A DNA stretch of 48,789 bases from a bacterium (GTDB lineage Bacteria; Patescibacteriota; Minisyncoccia; UBA6257; 2-01-FULL-56-20): NCBI GenBank assembly GCA_021780195.1, contig JAJXZE010000007.1, positions 1-48,789 of the forward strand, written 5' to 3'. The notes below the pieces were generated by a model. It worked only from the letters and a program-made list of their open reading frames with translations. It was not told where the DNA came from and made no database searches. Every line of letters starts with the position of its first letter. The stretch's first letter is position 1. Below are positions 48,728 to 48,789 of this stretch, piece after piece. The translations under genes were made by a program, and so were the position numbers.

Positions 48728-48789
48728 ATGCTCCGAGGTATGTCATACACACGCATCGGAAAAGAAGATTGGACGGTCATAGCCCGCAT
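48728..48789 (+). CDS. 5' end of a probable IS30-like transposase, cut by the window edge
   Basis: The open frame reads MLRGMSYTRIGKEDWTVIAR up to the last base. An alternative ATG is at 48740 (MSYTRIGK). The pattern YTRIGKEDWTVIAR aligns by eye with the start of the IS30-family helix-turn-helix (YxxLTxEERxxI). Direct repeats lie immediately upstream. Only about 20 residues are visible, so the family call is tentative. Confidence 0.4.
   Translation, partial: MLRGMSYTRIGKEDWTVIAR

Noticed and set aside
1-48789. UGA recoding as in Gracilibacteria/Absconditabacteria
   Set aside because: TGA ends many intact genes exactly at family-typical C-termini (for example ComEC-N, eno overlap, secDF region), so code 11 holds.

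Overview
Likely host. The window looks like a Patescibacteria/CPR genome, most likely a GC-rich Parcubacteria-type lineage. The signs are tight packing with many 1-44 nt overlaps, many small single-helix proteins with no recognisable family, LamG-tailed type IV pilin-like proteins, a split ComEC, a trigger factor without its PPIase domain, a sigma-region-4/HARE-HTH protein, a TraD-like ATPase paired with a large membrane protein, and almost no Shine-Dalgarno sequences. TGA is an ordinary stop (code 11), so the UGA-recoding CPR lineages are unlikely. Taxonomy is inferred from gene content only.

Layout. 1-813: 3' end of a pilin/LamG protein. 882-4438: split comEC and a bactofilin-like membrane protein. 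4438-11969: glycerate 2-kinase, PEP synthase, D-2-hydroxyacid dehydrogenase, enolase and a D-aminoacylase homologue; the first four can connect glycerate, 2-phosphoglycerate, PEP, pyruvate and D-lactate. 11967-12089: a MITE-like element whose ends form the stop codon of one gene and the start codon of the next. 12080-17854: ftsW, murG, gltX, a small membrane protein and murC. 17860-21083: a PD-(D/E)XK protein, trigger factor and a second pilin/LamG gene. 21100-24684: typA on the minus strand, then a palindrome-dense stretch and small envelope proteins. 24750-29965: exonuclease, L27, L9, S41 protease, def, fmt and SOD. 30226-35584: tRNA-Gln, a histidine phosphatase, a kinase remnant, clade-type hypotheticals and an ABC-2 exporter. 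35654-39197: a MacAB/YknXYZ-like export operon. 39255-47115 (minus strand): small membrane proteins, trmD, the TraD-like ATPase with its partner, the sigma4/HARE protein, and secD-secF.

Most interesting region. 47271-48650 is a compact minus-strand unit. It encodes an MvdC/MvdD-type ATP-grasp ligase and, immediately downstream, a 50-codon ORF absent from the ORF track that looks like a graspetide (omega-ester/amide RiPP) precursor. Strong Shine-Dalgarno sites, a palindrome in the promoter, a textbook terminator, AT-richer sequence and an adjacent transposase-like 5' end suggest recent acquisition.

Expression. A TATAAT-like -10 hexamer lies 6-9 nt before the start codon of many genes, implying widespread leaderless mRNAs. 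Strong Shine-Dalgarno sites occur only at a few genes that look foreign or accessory. No stretch over 300 nt lacks a gene or gene remnant.
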